A stretch of DNA of 64,000 nt, taken from the NCBI GenBank assembly GCA_963942565.1, contig OZ012689.1, positions 25,302,936 through 25,366,935 on the forward strand, given 5' to 3'. The position numbers and the translations under genes were made by a program. The notes beneath the pieces are model-generated. The model had not been told where the DNA came from and did not search any database. It saw nothing but the letters and a program-made list of their open reading frames with translations. Below are positions 51,901-61,971 of this stretch, piece by piece (within the stretch, counting starts at the first letter, position 1; every line of letters starts with the position of its first letter). This DNA comes from Maea johnstoni (Eukaryota; Annelida; Polychaeta; Spionida; Magelonidae).

Positions 51901-54900
51901 ACCTCTCACTGGATGCCTTGGTCATCTAGGTAAAGGCCATCCACTATCCATGTTCCCCCATAAGCTGATCTGGGCCACCCTGGGCCATCTGGTGGCAGTG
52001 GCGGTGCCTATGCCCTCCCTCCAGGCCCTGTTCCCTACAACCCTGAGGTGGAGTCCCCTCGGCTACACAAGGGCTCATCAACCACTCTATCCTCTCCCTC
52101 AACCCAATTGGGGGTGACATCTCTAACTCCATCAAGGGCTGAATTAGTTGCCCCTGAACCGGCTGGACGAGGGCATTCGTCTGCATCCCCTGTCCCTCCA
52201 CATCCCAAAAAATGGTGGGCTCACTACCCACCGGTGTGGCGTAAATTATCAGAACCTGTGAGACTGAGTTACTTTTGATAATGCGCAGGTGCGGAAGTGA
52301 AATTAGGCTCATCCCATATGAATGAGTGATCATGCACCTCGAGCATTTGGAACCGACATTTAGAGCGGTGAAACTGCAATTTAATGTTTTTGAGGAATCT
52401 GTTATCTGTATCTACTATCATGTATACACCAATAACAGACCACTTACAATTTGTTTGTGAGGTCTGTCACGTGCCAGTGTATTTGTGTGTACATTGTTTT
52501 CTAATAAAATGAATAAAATATTCTGTCATACCCTGAGGAGATCGCCTTTTACTTAAGAAATTTTCCTACATCCGGTTATTTAGCCTTTAGGATCGTGACA
52601 GTTGATAATCAAAACGGCCACCCTACTCCAAATCTTTGTGGGATCAACATTTGTGTCCAAATCATTCCGATCACATTCCAAAGAGTATATATAATCCCAT
52701 ATCATAAAATCTTTTTAAGAGTAACTCATTTCCGTGGGAAGCAATTTCTGTTTTGTACGGGTGAGAATCTGTAACTACAACTCCTGGGCATTATCAAAGG
52801 TAACTCAGTCTCACAGGTTCCGATAATTCACGCCACACCAGCACCATCTGAAATGTATGGGGCGCCGTTTGTAACATCCACACTTTTGTTGACAGAAGTG
52901 CTTTTGTCCAACAAAAGTTACTTTTGTCTGACAAAAGTACTTTTTGTCTAAGACAAAAGTACTTTTGTCTAAGACAAAAGTACTTTTGTCTAGAACAAAA
53001 GTATTTTTGTCTAAGACAAAAGTACTTTTGACAGACAGAAGTACTTTTGTCGTAGACAAAATTACTTTTGTCAGACAAAAGTAACTTTTGTTGGACAAAA
53101 GTACTTTTGCGTTACACATGCACTTGCCAAATGTCACATCTTAGACTTCTATGGAACGCCCAGTGTGCCAAAACCACAGGTTTCTGAAACATGAGAGATG
53201 TTTAGGAAACATGTACATGTTTCCTAAACATCATTCGCCATATTTATGAGATATCACCTAAATGCAGAGATATCTCCTAAACATGAGAGATGTTTCAGAA
53301 ACAACGCGGTTTACTAGATATGTCTGACAGAAATCATCAATAAAGTCAGAGATATTTAAGAAACATCTCTCAATTAAGTGATATCACTCGTGATATCACT
53401 TAATTGAGAGATGTTTCCTAAACATATACATGTTTAAGTGATATCACAGTATCACTTCAGTGATATCACCTAATTGTGAGATGTTTCTTAAACATGTACA
53501 TGTTTCCGAAACATCACTCATTTACGTGATATCTCAGTATCCCCTTTTGGATACATCAGGCACTAAAAGAGATATCACTTAAATGCAAGATGTTTCGGAA
53601 ACATGTACATGTTTAAGAAACATCTTGTATTTAAGTGATATCACTCACATTTAGGTGATATCATGATATCACATAATTCAGAGATGTTTAGGAAATATCT
53701 CTGAATTATGTGATATAGCGCTATCACCAAAATGAATTAGGTGATATCTCTCGAAGTCAGAGATGTTTCGTAAACATCTCAGATGTTTCAGAAATATGTG
53801 GTTTTGACACGCCAGGCGGACCTGACGCCATTGTGCCAAATCTATATTTGAGAGATATCCATTAAATAAGAGAGATGTTTGCGAAACATCTTTCAATTAG
53901 GTGATATCACTTCAAAAAATCAAGAGATATCTTGTAAACATGTAAGATGTTTGTGAAATATCGTGATGTTTCTTAAACATCTCACATGTTTCAGAAACAT
54001 GTGGTTTTGGCACACTGGGCATTCCATAGACTTCTGTCTTGACAAAATTTGTTTCAAAAGTGTAGATGTTGTAACATCCATAATTTTGTTGACAAAAGCA
54101 AAGTTTGGCAAGACAGAAGTACTTTTGTGCAACAAAAGTTACTTTTGTCAGACAAAAGTAATCTTGTCTAAGACAGAAGTACTTTTGTTGTAGACAAAAT
54201 TACTTTAGTCAGACAAAAGTAACTTTCATTACTTTTGTCAGACAAAAGTAACTTTTGTTGGACAAAAGTACTTTTGTGTTACACATGACGTAACTACTCG
54301 CCAAATGTCATATTTTAGACTTAGACTTCTGTCTCGACAAAATTGCTTCTGTCAACAAATGTATGGATGTTACAAACGGCGCCCCATACAGATGGGCCTG
54401 GTGCCACCTCCTTGGCTGGACCTAGACCCGGTTTGTGTCTCTATCCAGGCCAGCTGTTCTTGATACTGACGTCTTTATGGCCTTCAGAGACACGGTACCA
54501 CTGCATTGTAAAAACCTGGCATCCACTACGGTGAATTCACCGTAGTGGATTTCTCGCGTGATAAGGTGAGTGTCACGGCCAGACTTATACCAATGAATTA
54601 AGTACATCTTTGACTAGAGTATTTGCCCTAAGTCGGCAGGTGACAATGGTTGGAATGTTTTATAATCTTAGAAGGAAGTTCTGAAGCGGCAATTTCCGCC
54701 ATTTTAAAATTCCGATGTATGCTTAGGCCTGACTAATCGAGCACCTGCCAAGACATTAGGAGCGTCTGTTCGCATATAACAGACGCTCCTAATGTCTTGG
54801 CAGGTGCTCGATTAGTCAGGCCTAAGCATACATCGGAATTTTAAAATGGCGGAAATTGCCGCTTCAGAACTTCTTTCTAAGATTATAAAACATTCCAACC

Positions 54901-57900
54901 ATTGTCACCTGCCGACTTAGGGCAAATACTCTAGTCAAAGATGTACTTAATTCATTGGTATAAGTCTGGCCGTGACACTCGCCTTATCACGCGAGAAATC
55001 CACTACGGTGAATTCACCGTAGTGGATGCCAGGTTTTTACAATGCAGTGGTACCGTGTCTCTGAAGGCCAAATAGACGTCAGTATTAAGAACAGCTGGCC
55101 TGGATAGAGACACAAACCGGGTCTAACTTATATCTAACTAGCTCACTCCTATCCTTCTCCCCAAACTTTCTATGTAACTTCCTGCACAGCCTCTCGAGTT
55201 CCTCTTTGAACTCTGCAAGGGATTCCCCAGGCATTCTCTTCCTTTCCTTAAAATTCATGAGGTGCAACTGCTCCCTTCCAGGTGTATCAAATTTCTGTTC
55301 AAGCACCCCAACTAACGATTTATAGTCACTCAACTGTTTGTCTGTCAAATCAGACAAGATTCTAGTAGCTGGCCCCCGCAGACTGACCACTAAATAATCT
55401 GCCTTCTGCCGCATTGACCAACCATTAAATCTGGATGCAGCCTCAAACTGGATGCGGTACTCGTGCCACATAATATTTTTACCGTCAAAAGTGGGGGGAG
55501 GGCACGGACGCAATGGCGGCTTCCCCGGGGCGGCTTCCTATCCTCTCCCAAGCTATCGTCACCCTTACCCTCTACTTTTGAGGTCCCACTAATGCTTTCC
55601 ACTATCGAGGATCTCCTCTTCCTATATTGATCAGCGGCCTTAGGAGTCACCACGGTATATTCCCGTGGCTTTGATCCCATGGCTCTCGCCTTAGTAGGTG
55701 TGGATGTCATGACCGTCCCTGGCTCCTGTCGGGGTACCGACTTTATACCCATCTCACATCCAATTCCCTGTGCTCTACTCCCCCTCTATGAGACTAGGAG
55801 AAGAGACAGTTCCCTTCCCACTTCTCCATACCATATTTGGGCTACTGCCCTTGTTTGGGAGTGACAAGACATCTGGCCACTCCCCCTGTCACAACAATCA
55901 TACCTTTACTTTGAACCTGTCTTGCAGTCCAGAACCCTGCCCTTCTATACCTCACAATAAACTAACAGAGTGGGTCAGTCTTAAGAACTTTATTTCAACT
56001 CAGGTGTTAGATAACTTACCAATATTGCTTATAACTTACCAAGATTGCAAATAATATAAATAGATCACAGGTAATTTACCAAGCTGGAGATAGTATCCCA
56101 CTGAGATTGGAAAAGACGTATACCAACATTCCAGATGTTGGTATACATAATGTAATGACTTTAAATACTGGTACCTGAATCTCAAAAGACTTGCCGCAAT
56201 CATAGACAACTTAGCTTGATCACTGATAACCTTATATCACAGATAGTATACTTACTAAAAAATATATACGGCTATAAGTGCTAAAAGTTTTGCTTTACAG
56301 CCCTGCTGGTTGGTTTTTGGTGCTACTTTAAATTCACGCATTCAAGCACTAAAATAACAAATATACAAAGCAGGATATATATTTGAAGGGTGATATTTTG
56401 GCGTATTCATGGGGAGCGCGAAAATAGCAAATATTAAATGCCTGTAAAAAATACCAGTTATACAATATCACAGACAATTTGAGGACAAAAGAACACAGGT
56501 ATTTCATCTAGATGCTAGAAAGCTTACCAAGATTGAAGATCTCCTCTACACAGGATATGTCTCCCACTTGAGGTCTGGTATGGATAGCAACTAGAAAACA
56601 CAGATAATTCATCTGGATACTAGTATTAGAAGCTTACCAAGATCACAGATAGCCCCTGCCTGTTCCTCCACACAGGACATGTCTCCCCACTTGAGGTCCG
56701 GCATGGACATATAGGCGCAGGGCTGGTAGCCGCCATAGTTATCTGGCGACTCCTGCATCGACGCCGTCTCCCAGTTGGAATAGTATGGATCTGTAAGAAA
56801 GGGGTTCGTGCTGTCAATCATTTTAGTATGATCGTTTTACTTATGAACGTTGAGAAAACAAATCTAACAAGTCGAAATCCCATCAATTAATTCTTTTTTC
56901 ATGGTATTGACACTTTTGACAGCGCAATATTTAATAGATACATTCATAAATGCAAAGATGTAAACGAGGGAAATCAAAGAGCAATGAATAAAACATAATA
57001 ATTTCATTCATTATCTAGGTGTTAAAATTGAGCATACAGAACTATAAAGTAATATATTAGGATGTTAAATAAATTGTTCATTATGTGTGGTCCCTAGACA
57101 TCACGTTTCAGGTACACATTTGATATTGTATTAGTTTCAAAGTGAAACTACATACTCAAGCCCTGTTGGACCAGCTGTACGGTACAAATGTGGGCTTTGC
57201 TGATGGAACACTTTTCGATTGTCGCTTCTTCAGTCATATTAAGGATAATAAAGATGTCAATGGCGGAGAGAACCAAATCAACCGAACAATCGTCTAACCT
57301 CAAGTCACTGGGAATATTCTCACATGACGCAAATTTTACTCGCACCCCTGCCCTTGCATCGTAGAGTAGGCGGGCAAGCACTGGGTATGCAATGCAATAG
57401 GCAGCTCAGCCATGGAGGTCGCCCCCCTCCCCATACACGCACTATACGGGCCCTGTTGTAAAATTAGCTTAAGGTTGACGGCTAACAATTCACACCTAAG
57501 TTTTTATTGTTGCCCTCATGATAATTAATCAAAATGACCAATCCTACAACGTTTAAGGATCAAGTTGAAATCTGAAGAATTGGGTCTTTATCCTCCATGA
57601 GCATTTATCCTGGCTGTTGAATGTAGAAAGTGAGTAAATGACGGTGGAGAGAGAAGCCGTGAGCAACCAGTCACGTTAGACAACTCAGCTATCGGGGCAG
57701 CCCCAGTGTTCGTGGGTAATCAGGTCTTAAAGCTTACCTTTCACAGAGTAGACCATTGTTTTCCCAGACCCCCCGCAGTGCCTGTTTTTGTCGCCTGCAC
57801 ACGGAGCAGAGCAGTCACTATCGGGCAAATCAGCTGTCTTGTTCGCATCAAATGTTGCGTTACATTTACAGATGGTTCCATCCTAAAAAGGAAACACAGT

Positions 57901-58673
57901 GCTGTCATTATAGAAAGTTTGGTCTGACACTAAGCATATTTCCGACATAAACCCTACCTATTTTCCCATTACTCATATCATATGTGCAACACAGGACATC
58001 CACATTAAGATATCGTTGCATATAGTAAGGTTCAATATTATTAGACTAATACTAAGCCATGTAGATGCCAGATCAGCACATACTTTTGTTCTTAAGGTAG
58101 TTTATGGGGGATGATTTTTGACCAAAATGTTCCTCTACTCTGTTTTTATTTGACTGCTAGTATTCAGCCTGTGCAAAGTATGGGCTGCATTGCTGTTAAG
58201 GTTCTCTCATGTGAATTACAATAAGCAACACAAAAAGTACTGTCCCACTCGGGTGTAAGATGTCAGGGGTAAAAACTCAACAAAAATGAGCTCCTACCCA
58301 CCACTATCAAAATTTAGATATGAAGAGGAAATATCAATTCGGAGAAAGGGGTATCTCATCTATAAGATGTTAACCCCACTTATAAGTATAATCATTTCCC
58401 ACTGAAATACTGTTGGAATGAGGAGAGTATGCAATTGCAACTTCTAAGTTGCGTAACTTTTCAACAAAGTCAAAATTGGAATTCAAATGTTTTACTCTCT
58501 CCTCTATACTATTCTTAGCTATGCATATCTGCAAAAGTTCGCGGCTAATCTGATAACACGATGCCTAAAATACCTTTCTACAGCGACACGTTTTGGTAAT
58601 TTTGATTTTGAGAAAGAGCCAAAATCCCTCCTGCTTGTATGCAAGGTTCATTGATACACACACACACACACAC

Positions 58674-58712
<39 letters not shown>

Positions 58713-61700
58713 ATTGTGACATGCTGTGCTGTTTTTGGAAAACGGTGGAGAAAAAAAATTAAAACAATTTTTTCTGCTGTTTTTGGAAAAACGGTGGAGA
58801 AAAAAAATTTGAATTTTTTTACTATGCTTTTTTTTGAAAAACGGTGGAGAATTTTTTTTTCTGCCTTTCACACTTGCACCATCGTACAAATGTAATCAGA
58901 TTGTCCACACCTTACTACTCCTACTTACCAACACGCCCGCAGAGGCATACTTCTTTTGGAAGCATAGGTTCATACAGAGCACAGGGTTGAGTTGATTGGC
59001 GCCGGTCAGGTCGTTTCCCTTGTAGACCTCCTCCGTGAGTACATCTCCTCCGGAATAGCAACCCAGCCGCGTAGCCTCAGCACTGGAATTATCTGCGAGT
59101 GGAAAACATAATCTCTCAGGAAAAATAATGCATTTCTCAACTTAATTATTGCAGGATTGCAGCCCATGTATGGTAAACGTAATATCTGTTGTGAAAACGA
59201 AGTAGGATTTTCCATACCAAAACTTGGATTAAGAAAAGAATGGATATGTAACGAGAGACCAATTACTATATGCCCTATAGTTACATGCTAGCCTCATGCC
59301 AGGACTAGCAGATAAGGCAGCAGCACGAGGTCACGTGGGAACAAGGACCAATCAGGGCTCCCGCATCGATTACATTACAGAGAAACCTTATCTCCACCAC
59401 CTGCTGGGGGTGCCCAGAGCACCTATTAGCGACTATTAATTGACACTGGTTGAGGCTAGCATGTTCAGGTTGACCGGCTGGTTTCCATTCCATGTGTTGG
59501 TCTTCTAAGACCAAAATAACAATTCAATATGACGTTAAAACGCTATAGGAATTCCAAATGGCGTGAAATGGAGCCAGAAGGTTAACGGCTAGTAATGGTA
59601 TTTTGGCGCTTTGGTATAGATGAGGGTATGGAGTTTTAGATATTCTGGTATAAACGAGGGCATGGATTTCAAACGTATCTGTAACAAACAAGCCGCGTAG
59701 CCTCCGCACTGGAATTGTTTGCAAGGGGAACACATATTTTCTCAGGAAAAATAATGCATATTTCAGCTCAATGATTGCAGGATGCAGCAAATCAATCCAC
59801 ACAAAAACAATATGTTTTATAAGAACATGCATACCAATATATCTTTGCTCAGAATAATTTATCAAGCGTGTAAAAGTAGGCATGCACAGAAATGTGTAAA
59901 AAGGCATATACTAGTAATTGAAGTTTGTGCCCCAGGTAAAGCTACCCTCGTATGTCCTAGATGGACACATAAGCCCTACTCTATTAATTCGGTCATATTA
60001 CTACTCAGAAAATGTTAGCGGTGTCATGCCGCCTCTACTACAGTAGGGCTATATGGATATGATATGACTCACGTGTATCTAAATCGTAGACAAAGACTGT
60101 CCTTCACCAATGCCTTATTGCTTAAAAGCATACGCTGACTTATATGTTTGAAATATATGCCTCCATGTATACCAGAATACTTAAATCTTCACATCCCCAT
60201 CTATACCAAAAATCCAAAATACCCTTATTAGCGGCTGCCCCTTCTATAACTACCCTTTATACCAGTAAAAAGGGAGCCCATCAATGGTATACTTAATATT
60301 TCTCATATAAAAATAACGAAATTTCTCATAACGAAATATCAATTCAGTATGGTGATTAAACGATTGAGGAATTTCAAATGGCGTGAAATGGCTTGCAAAG
60401 AACTAAACAAACATTCAATACATCGTCAAAATACGAGAATGGATCATGATATGCGACATGAAAAACGTAGTGAGAATCAAGTATGGTATGTTAACAAAAT
60501 AGAAATATAATGTCAGTAAAAATGTGATTGAAAATCATCGGAAACTTTGTGAATTAGATATAATTTTGGGAAGAGCCAACAGTTGTAAATGTACTCCTAC
60601 TGTTAACAAAATTATCAATTTATGAAAACGTGAGAACGAAGACAAAGTATCCGTATTTGAGGTAAAGTTTTTGATCATATGCAATCTGAAGCATACTGGG
60701 CTGATGTCAATTATATTGAAGAAAGATTCCATACAAAATGAAATACACTATATCTTGATTTGTAAAACTTGTTAGGTGAATATAAGGTAACAAGGTTCTT
60801 TGTGTTGCCACATCAATTGTCAAGACTGTTTATAAGGCGAGTCGGGAGATAGCATAACAACTAATTACTCAGGAAATATAAGTACATGTACCATTTTCTC
60901 TCAATATTTATGGTAGTAATTGTTATTGACATTTAATTATTGATGTGAAGAAATAAAAACGTGCTTATGCAGAAATGAAAAAACAAACAAGTATGCTCTG
61001 TTAACGAAATGGGAATCCAATGCCAATCAACGAGACTGGAATTTAATGATTCACTATAGCGTGTAAGAATGATAAATGTAACTGCAATTCGATTAATTTT
61101 TGTCCATATGAACCCTTTCCCAATTAGGGTGTACAACACACACGAATAAGAAATCAGTATATGTAGAAATATTTAACTGAAGCTTGTTGTTTATCTGGAG
61201 TGTTCAACGATCTCTCCTGCAAAGTTTTTTTTCTGATGTTTTTCTATTTTATGAGTTATGTTCAAAGTTGTCAGGCCATGTGTGGAAGCCAGATGCAAAT
61301 GGGTCAACTGATTATAGAAAGAACCATGTATTATATACGGCACCATATTTTGCTAGTAGTACCTGGCACTAGTAAACTAGTAGATATATGCATAAGCATG
61401 TAATGTGGTAGTGCAATAAAAGCATTGATTTGTATTTTTTGATCTTGAAATTGATTCTTCGTTGTATAAATGGTTTTATTTAACCACATTCAATTTTCAG
61501 ATAGGTCAGCAAATACGGACTGTTGATGCATTTACCTGAATCGAACATATGGTCGCATTCGATCGCAATAAATTCAACTATTTTCAGATGTGTACGATGT
61601 CTTAGGTGTGAACACTGAACATAAAAGAACACTTTTATGTTCTTACGGCGTGCAGGTAAATGAAAAAGAAAAACTACCTTTAGAGGAAGATCTAAACAAA

Positions 61701-61971
61701 TCATGTATTTCGTCACGCTTTCCCTGAAATAACCCACCTTTTGTCCATTTCCATTTCGTGACTTGCTGCCGTCCCCCTATCCACGAATTGGACCATTGCA
61801 ATTCCTTCAGTTTCGCGATTATGAATTCTTGCATGTAGTTGTGTGTTACGGCCACCAGGTGGCTATCGTGCTTTAAACAGCGCTCAGATGCCGCTTTCCA
61901 ATCTTGGGGGTTCGAAACAAACCTGTAGCAGCCATTGCCCTGCTGTATTTCACCCTCCTTACATGCGTCAC
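42828..61971 (-). CDS. WSC / C-type lectin type I membrane protein, partial gene model
   Basis: Recognised exons: 61971-61738 and 59504-59349 (CTLD 1), 59092-58929 and 57882-57738 (WSC), 56790-56638 (second half of a CTLD), 50001-49750 and 48886-48737 (CTLD), 47894-47826 (Thr/Pro stalk), 42912-42828 (transmembrane helix). Junctions agree in phase (1 throughout, phase 0 inside WSC, phase 2 after the membrane exon), giving about 470 residues. No signal-peptide exon was found upstream and no stop-codon exon downstream, so both ends are open. CTLDs bind sugars or other ligands and WSC domains are Cys-rich putative glycan-binding modules; a cell-surface recognition receptor is the natural inference. 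The donor of the 59504-59349 exon is weak. Intron 56638-50001 (6.6 kb) is full of fold-back and retroelement debris. Confidence 0.7.
43125..43397 (-). mobile_element. Endonuclease fragment of a LINE (or Helitron-type) element
   Basis: A 90-aa open segment with APE-type endonuclease motifs: KILMGDFNINIQ, TIIDHIHTN and YSDHDQIYITL (GDFN, D-H, SDH). No reverse transcriptase follows; downstream is A-rich. A truncated non-LTR retrotransposon is most likely. Confidence 0.65.
43826..44560. repeat. Direct duplication, period about 500 bp
   Basis: GACCAAACACTGCCTGAATG and GGATCAACCTTATG strings and the following ~220 bp recur 500 bases apart with moderate divergence. Confidence 0.65.
44976..46570. 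repeat. 0.8-kb direct tandem duplication in lectin gene intron
   Basis: Bases 44976-45780 and 45795-46570 are nearly identical, period about 819. Each has an inverted pair around AAACCAAAAGAATTAA and two CCACGTGG palindromes. The high identity gives paired shadow ORFs but no recognisable protein. Confidence 0.85.
47826..47894 (-). CDS. Thr/Pro-rich stalk exon
   Basis: 69 bases, acceptor TTATAG, donor GTGAGT, phase 1 at both ends. Encodes AIPTTVEPPVTDTPTKPSDN then SII, a short O-glycosylation-type stalk between the CTLD and the membrane. Confidence 0.7.
48235..48679. mobile_element. Tc1/mariner-type MITE in lectin gene intron
   Basis: Inverted termini CTGTATTCTTCCGATT / AATCGGAAGAATACAG flanked by TA. 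445 bp, ending about 58 bases from a CTLD exon. Confidence 0.78.
48737..48886 (-). CDS. Membrane-proximal CTLD, second half
   Basis: 150 bases, acceptor TTGCAG, donor GTAAGG, phase 1. Encodes VLYTHWFYGYPTGKKDGDLC then CAWKDRPCSDTLPYVCHR, the W ... C ... W-D-x-C ... YVC end of the domain. Confidence 0.82.
49366..49475 (+). repeat. tRNA-derived SINE copy
   Basis: Head GCCCCCATGGCTGAATGGTC (A-box like), GTCCAGGGTCAAGGC (B-box like), then GCATGCGAGAAAACTGCCAG, the same middle domain as the 5.8-6.1 kb copy. Confidence 0.5.
49750..50001 (-). CDS. Membrane-proximal CTLD, first half
   Basis: 252 bases, acceptor TTTTCAG, donor GTAAAA, phase 1. Encodes HYYHDDTGRCFFLNDTKISW then FEARLNC, GALIKMNTSEEKDLI and FWLGLTTRTWKWDD: CTLD landmarks CFF, W-A-C, L-I-EE, WLGL, W-W-D. 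Confidence 0.85.
50400..52335 (-). mobile_element. Retroelement-derived debris with LTR-like pieces and direct repeats
   Basis: Two direct repeats of about 360 bp (50570-50935 and 51478-51840) each carry a C2H2-like finger on the minus strand (WACPKCDKTS ... HMKTFGHAG). LTR-like pieces at 50455-50560 and 50947-51050 resemble the one at 55785-55895 (shared GGGAGTG-CCAGA core). Probably remains of the same retroelement family; broken in many places. Confidence 0.45.
52225..52845. mobile_element. Element with ~55-bp inverted termini and a central AATAAA
   Basis: Bases 52225-52282 (GGTGTGGCGTAAATTATCAG start) are the inverted copy of 52790-52842. Between them is AT-rich sequence with AATAAA motifs near 52510. 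It abuts the fold-back element to its right. Confidence 0.5.
52855..54391. mobile_element. 1.5-kb fold-back element built of short palindromes
   Basis: Outer arms (about 52855-53170 and 54000-54391) are inverted copies that start TGTATGGGGCGCCGTTTGTA and contain reiterated AGACAAAAGTACTTTTGTCT-type palindromes. The inner part (about 53170-54000) alternates two palindromic modules, AGTGATATCACT-type and GAGATGTTT/AAACATCTC-type, again as mirror-image arms. No ORF. Confidence 0.8.
54423..55125. mobile_element. 703-bp near-perfect palindrome (fold-back element)
   Basis: Two arms of about 348 bp are reverse complements around a 7-base loop (54771-54777). I count only a handful of mismatches between the arms, so it is young or maintained by gene conversion. 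It sits against the gag remnant, which reads into the right arm, so it looks like an insertion there. A smaller palindrome around CGGTGAATTCACCG lies in each arm. Confidence 0.85.
55085..55895 (-). mobile_element. Fossil Ty3/Gypsy-like LTR retroelement, gag portion
   Basis: A gag-type segment (retrotransposon gag family; FDGKNIMWHEYRIQFEAA, SLAEFKEELERLC) is preceded on the minus strand by a Lys/Arg-rich leader and an LTR-like piece starting near 55893 with TGTGACAGGGGGAG. Only gag is recognised; no pol was seen. The element is broken, and a palindromic element adjoins it where gag should continue. Similarity to other LTR-like pieces in the window is only moderate, so it is not recent. Confidence 0.6.
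56522..56602 (-). pseudogene. Partial tandem copy of the CTLD exon 3' end
   Basis: About 80 bases repeat the last part of the 56638-56790 exon including its donor (minus strand ACCTCAAGTGGGAGACAT and CTTGGTAAGCT). No acceptor or complete half-domain is present, so it is a duplicated exon fragment. Similar short pieces ending in the same donor-like string recur at about 56010-56090. Confidence 0.6.
56638..56790 (-). CDS. Second half of a CTLD
   Basis: 153 bases, phase 1 in and out, acceptor TTACAG, donor GTAAGC. Encodes DPYYSNWETASMQESPDNYG then PCAYMSMPDLKWGDMSCVEE and GAICDL, the classic YSNW ... PDN-GG ... C ... KW-D-SC ... ICD end of a CTLD. Its first half was not recognised. Confidence 0.8.
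57156..57380 (-). CDS. Possible exon between WSC and half CTLD (unrecognised)
   Basis: A 225-base open segment with acceptor CCCAG and donor GTATGT, phase 1 at both ends, so it could be spliced in without breaking frame. It would encode about 75 residues with four Cys, including FASCENIPSDLRLDDC. It sits where the missing first half of the next CTLD should be but lacks CTLD landmarks (no WIG, no CY). It may be a chance open frame. Confidence 0.25.
57738..57882 (-). CDS. WSC domain, second exon
   Basis: 145 bases, acceptor TTTTTAG, donor GTAAGC, leaves in phase 1. Encodes DGTICKCNATFDAN, DSDCSAPCAGDKNRHCGGSG, completing the C-x-C ... C-x3-C-GD ... HCGG pattern of WSC. Confidence 0.8.
58655..58710. 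repeat. (CA)n microsatellite
   Basis: About 55 bases of CA repeat with one CG interruption, in the intron between the WSC exons. Confidence 0.95.
58728..58865 (+). repeat. Minisatellite, three ~45-55-bp units
   Basis: Units built on TTTTTGGAAAAACGGTGGAG followed by an A run. Confidence 0.8.
58929..59092 (-). CDS. WSC domain, first exon
   Basis: 164 bases, donor GTAAGT, leaves in phase 0. Encodes RLGCYSGGDVLTEE, LNPVLCMNLCFQKK and YASAGVL, the GCY ... C ... C ... YAGV pattern of WSC domains. Confidence 0.8.
59349..59504 (-). CDS. CTLD 1, second half
   Basis: Acceptor GTCTTAG. Encodes EDQHMEWKPAGQPEHASLNQ then CQLI ... SGHPQQVVEIRFLC, the W-x-P-GQP ... C ... C end of a CTLD. Codon phase fits the first half. 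The 3' boundary is uncertain: a weak donor (TTG|GTCCTT) gives the phase 1 needed by the WSC exon, whereas a donor at 59373 would give phase 0. Confidence 0.6.
59680..59790 (-). pseudogene. Partial copy of the WSC exon start and its upstream intron
   Basis: Bases 59690-59785 match 59070-59170 (shared plus-strand CTCAGGAAAAATAATGCAT and CGCGTAGCCTC). The copy covers the acceptor region and about the first 12 codons of the WSC exon, then stops matching. It is a segmental duplication about 620 bases away that would not encode a WSC domain. Confidence 0.6.

Noticed and set aside
50707-51902. Host C2H2 zinc finger gene
   Set aside because: Two direct-repeat copies, a single finger-like block each, and association with LTR-like pieces point to retroelement debris.
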